Source: Desulfovibrio sp. JY (lineage in GTDB: Bacteria > Desulfobacterota > Desulfovibrionia > Desulfovibrionales > Desulfovibrionaceae). From it: DNA of 64,000 bases. A program made the translations under genes and the position numbers. The notes below the pieces were generated by a model that worked only from the letters and a program-made list of their open reading frames with translations, ran no database searches and was not told the origin of the DNA. The stretch spans positions 2,108,001 to 2,172,000 of the forward strand of contig CP082962.1 in NCBI GenBank assembly GCA_021730285.1, in the 5' to 3' direction. Below, in pieces: positions 61,734 through 64,000 of this stretch. Positions within the stretch are counted from its first letter, which is position 1. Each line of letters opens with the position of its first letter.

Positions 61734-61820
61734 TACCGGGTTGGGCTGGTGGGAGGGGAGCTCTGTTGTGTGGATTGGTGCTGGGGCTGGTGTCTTTGGG
61801 CGGCGGGACGACGTATGTTA

Positions 61821-61886
61821 GTTGCCGCAATCGGCCCGGCGGCACGAGGCGCTTCGCGCCTCGACGCCGGACGCGATTGCGGCAAC
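61821..61886. other. Long three-tier hairpin (class D)
   Basis: Outer 13-base stem GTTGCCGCAATCG / CGATTGCGGCAAC, middle CCGGCG / CGCCGG, inner CGAGGCGC-TTC-GCGCCTCG. The 61715-62059 gap contains only this, the class C tail and class B, in the reverse order of the 26085-26455 block. Confidence 0.7.
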
Positions 61887-61965
61887 AACCACGCCAGCGG
61901 CGAAGCGCCGCATTCAAGAAAATTGAAAATCGGTCTGAATGGAGTTGGCCTGCCTCAACCCCTTT

Positions 61966-62045
61966 GAAAGTTTTTTGGGGAGGGTGGGGGGGCCTGGGGG
62001 GGCGGGAACATCTTTTTTTCAAAAAAGGGGTTCCCGCCCCCCCAG
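61966..62045. repeat. Class B palindromic repeat (long-stem variant)
   Basis: Flank AAAGTTTTTTGGGGAGGG then hairpin 61994-62045 (CTGGGGGGGCGGGAAC, GTTCCCGCCCCCCCAG). It lies beside the DedA stop. Confidence 0.85.
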
Positions 62046-62059
62046 CTCCTTCCCTCCTC

Positions 62060-62716
62060 CTACTCCGCCGCTTCGGCGGCGGCGCGGCGGCGGTGGCGGA
62101 TGTATTCGATGACGCCGGGCAGGATGGAGATGAAGATGACGGCGATGATGGCCACGCTGAAATTGCGTTTGATGAAGGGCAGGTTGCCGAAGAAGTAGCC
62201 GACGTAGACAAAGATGCCGACCCAGAGGATTGCGCCGCTGATGCTGTAGGCCAGGAATTTGGCGTAGGTCATGCGGGCGATGCCGGCGACGAAGGGGGAG
62301 AAGGTGCGCACGATGGGCACGAACCGGGCCAGGATGACGGTTTTGCCGCCGTGGCGTTCGTAGAAGGCGTGGGCGCGCAGCAGGTATTCTTTTTTGAAGA
62401 ACCGGGTTTTTTCCCGTTCGAACACGGCCGGGCCGACGCGGCGGCCGATCCAGTAGTTGACGTTGTCGCCGAGGAAGGCGGCGGCCACGAGCAGCAGGAA
62501 GATAATGTTGGGGTCGAGCACGCCCGCGCCGCAGAGTGCTCCGGTGGCGAACAGCAGGGAGTCGCCGGGCAGAAACGGCGTGACCACGAGTCCTGTCTCG
62601 CAGAAGATGATCATGAAGAGGATGAAATAGGTCCACGTGCCGTAATCGGTTGCGATGATGCTTAAGTGCTTGTCGACATGCAGAACGATGTCGACAAGTT
62701 GCAGGAGAAAGTCCAT
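62060..62716 (-). CDS. DedA family membrane protein
   Basis: 218 residues, about five membrane helices. Landmarks: FCETGLVVTPFLPGDSLLFATGALC (near 46-70), FLGDNVNYWIGRRVG, GGKTVILARFVPIVRTFSPFVAGIARM (family core with the conserved R), and a basic C-terminus. DedA proteins are thought to be lipid flippases or transporters that support membrane potential and antimicrobial resistance. AAGGAG precedes ATG 62716. It is convergent with the GH51-like gene, with a repeat-filled gap between. Confidence 0.9.
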   Translation of the reverse strand: MDFLLQLVDIVLHVDKHLSIIATDYGTWTYFILFMIIFCETGLVVTPFLPGDSLLFATGALCGAGVLDPNIIFLLLVAAAFLGDNVNYWIGRRVGPAVFEREKTRFFKKEYLLRAHAFYERHGGKTVILARFVPIVRTFSPFVAGIARMTYAKFLAYSISGAILWVGIFVYVGYFFGNLPFIKRNFSVAIIAVIFISILPGVIEYIRHRRRAAAEAAE

Positions 62717-62845
62717 GCGGGCTCCTTGTGGCGTAATGGGAGAGGCCCTTGCATAGGCGGCCGGGGGGTATTTGGCAAGAGGGATCGGGGGCGGCAGGCG
62801 CAACGGGGCTTTTCAAGGCTCGGGGCGCGCTGTAGGTTGGCCGCC

Positions 62846-64000
62846 ATGCCGCAAAGCGATCCCGCCCATAGAGATGATGCCCCCGCGAGGGCCGGCCGCA
62901 GTTTTCGTCTGGTCTGCCCGTCCCAGGATATTCCCCTGGTCGAGGCGCTTTTGGCCGCAACCGGCCATCATGGCCAACCGGAGCCTTTTTCGCCCTGGTG
63001 CAGGCGGCTTGCCGACGAGCCGATGCCGCTGGGGAGTTCGCTGGCCGCCCGGTTCGGCTATATCCACATCCAGGACCGCTCGTCCATGTTGCCGCCGTTG
63101 TTGCTCGATCCACCGGCCGGGGCGCGGGTGCTCGACATGTGCGCCGCGCCGGGCGGCAAGACCGGGTTTCTGGCCCAGCTTGTGGGGCCGACGGGGTTTG
63201 TCCTTGGCAACGAACCTTCCCCGGACCGTCTGGCGACGCTGCGCCAGACGCTTTCGCGGGAAAATCTGGCCAACACGGCCACCTGCGCCCAGACGGACCT
63301 GTCGTCGTATTTTCCGGAGGGGGCGTTTACCCATATTCTGCTCGACCCGCCGTGCAGCGGCTGGGGCACGCTGGACAAAAATCCCCAGGCGGCGCGGATC
63401 TGGAGCGGGGACAAGGTCGCGCCGCTTATCGCCTTGCAGCGCAAGCTTCTGGAAACGGCGGCGCGGCTGCTGGCTCCGGGCGGGCGGCTGCTCTATTCCA
63501 CCTGCACCACCAATGTCGCGGAAAACGAGGACCAGACGCGTTTCGCCCTGGACCATCTGCCCCTGGCCCCGTTGGCGCTGACGCCCCCGGAGGGGTTCGT
63601 GTTCGAGGCGCCGCACCGGGACGCCGTGTCGGGCGTGTTGCGGGTGGACAGCCGCGCCTCGGCGGCCCAGGGATTTTACATGGCGCTTTATGAAAAGACC
63701 GGCGGCGCGGCGGCCGATGCGGCGGACGGGGAACTGCCCGGAACGCCGGTGCCGGAGAAGGCGCTTGTCGCGGCCGGCTGCGACCCTGCCGGCCTGCCGC
63801 CGGGGAAGGTCATGGCGTTTGGCGACAAGGCGTTTTTTCTGCATGCCGGCGCGGCGGTCATTCCGGACCGGCTGCGCTATCAGGGCTACCAGGTGGGGAC
63901 GTACCGTTCGGGCGTTTTCCGGCCCTTGGCCAGGGCGAGGGTGCTCCTTTCGCCTTGGGCTGTCGGCGTGGGGTTGAACGAGGAAGCGCTTTGCCGTATC
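62846..64000 (+). CDS. RsmB/RsmF-like rRNA m5C methyltransferase, 3' end cut by window edge
   Basis: 385 residues visible, open to the last base. NOL1/NOP2/Sun family: SAM motif VLDMCAAPGGKTGFLAQL, the catalytic PPCSG (LLDPPCSGWGT) and the second Cys in YSTCTTN, which mark a 5-methylcytosine transferase on RNA. The sequence begins MPQSDPAHRDDAP with no N-terminal NusB-like domain of RsmB, so RsmF-type is more likely. ATG 62846 is preceded by AGGTTGG. The reading frame is uninterrupted and has high-GC codons; C-terminal PUA-like domain lies partly outside. Confidence 0.9.
   Translation, partial: MPQSDPAHRDDAPARAGRSFRLVCPSQDIPLVEALLAATGHHGQPEPFSPWCRRLADEPMPLGSSLAARFGYIHIQDRSSMLPPLLLDPPAGARVLDMCAAPGGKTGFLAQLVGPTGFVLGNEPSPDRLATLRQTLSRENLANTATCAQTDLSSYFPEGAFTHILLDPPCSGWGTLDKNPQAARIWSGDKVAPLIALQRKLLETAARLLAPGGRLLYSTCTTNVAENEDQTRFALDHLPLAPLALTPPEGFVFEAPHRDAVSGVLRVDSRASAAQGFYMALYEKTGGAAADAADGELPGTPVPEKALVAAGCDPAGLPPGKVMAFGDKAFFLHAGAAVIPDRLRYQGYQVGTYRSGVFRPLARARVLLSPWAVGVGLNEEALCRI

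Overview
The window is 64 kb of GC-rich bacterial chromosome, most likely from a sulfate-reducing deltaproteobacterium of the Desulfovibrionaceae (Solidesulfovibrio/Desulfovibrio type). The evidence is the mix of a class II superoxide reductase, a bacteriohemerythrin, a ferredoxin-linked 2-oxoacid oxidoreductase operon, many sensory proteins, an aspartate 4-decarboxylase and a DUF169 protein, together with strong G/C at third codon positions. The assignment rests on gene content and style; no rRNA or tRNA gene was seen.

Layout. 1-6.5 kb (mostly minus): aspartate 4-decarboxylase (cut by the left edge), hemerythrin, aldo/keto reductase, superoxide reductase, small envelope proteins, a PAS chemoreceptor and a lipoprotein. 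6.7-14.3 kb: RND efflux adaptor and pump, a three-PAS histidine kinase, and a divergent Tat-exported nitroreductase. 14.5-20.4 kb: DUF169 protein, an IS110/IS1111-type element with a candidate bridge RNA, a small protein, a Pro/Val/Tyr-repeat secreted protein behind a sigma-54-like promoter, and a protein with two degenerate GGDEF domains and TPRs. 20.5-26 kb: MBL hydrolase, iron-sulfur flavoprotein-like protein and ComF (overlapping genes), then trehalose synthase/maltokinase. 26-30.4 kb: a Cys-motif PAS kinase divergent from a Rad50-half/Mre11-like/coiled-coil gene set. 30.3-35.7 kb: CorA, LysR with CidA/CidB, AraC, cupin, CBS protein and a Cys-rich secreted peptide. 35.8-39 kb: a Rad50-like C-terminal half, an IS1595 element and an unrecognised protein. 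39.2-45.5 kb: DHH phosphoesterase-lipB-fic-queA in one overlapping run, then the four-gene vor/kor operon. 45.6-51 kb: GNAT, aroE, a diguanylate cyclase, DUF1499 and an MltD-like transglycosylase. 51-64 kb: RlmB-like methyltransferase and RluD-like synthase (convergent), livK/livM/livH without ATPases, a VCBS lipoprotein-like protein, a frameshifted ClC channel, a GH51-like hydrolase, DedA and an RsmB/RsmF-like methyltransferase (cut by the right edge).

The most distinctive feature is a superfamily of palindromic intergenic repeats. Two hairpin classes, here called A (core GCGAGAGGGG...CCCCTCTCGC) and B (core CCGGGGGGAAAC...GTTTCCCCCCGG), each carry a flank resembling CCTTTCCAAAGACTTT. They are often paired head to head around an AT-rich spacer, giving units like bacterial interspersed mosaic elements (BIMEs). 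Two unrelated insertion sequences (IS110/IS1111 and IS1595) each sit inside such a unit. The IS110-like element has subterminal inverted repeats, a long 3' noncoding region, and internal copies of its own end and of its target flank, as expected of the recently described bridge-RNA recombinases. Further repeat classes (C and D) fill the convergent intergenic regions at 26.1-26.5 kb and 61.6-62.05 kb in mirror-image order.
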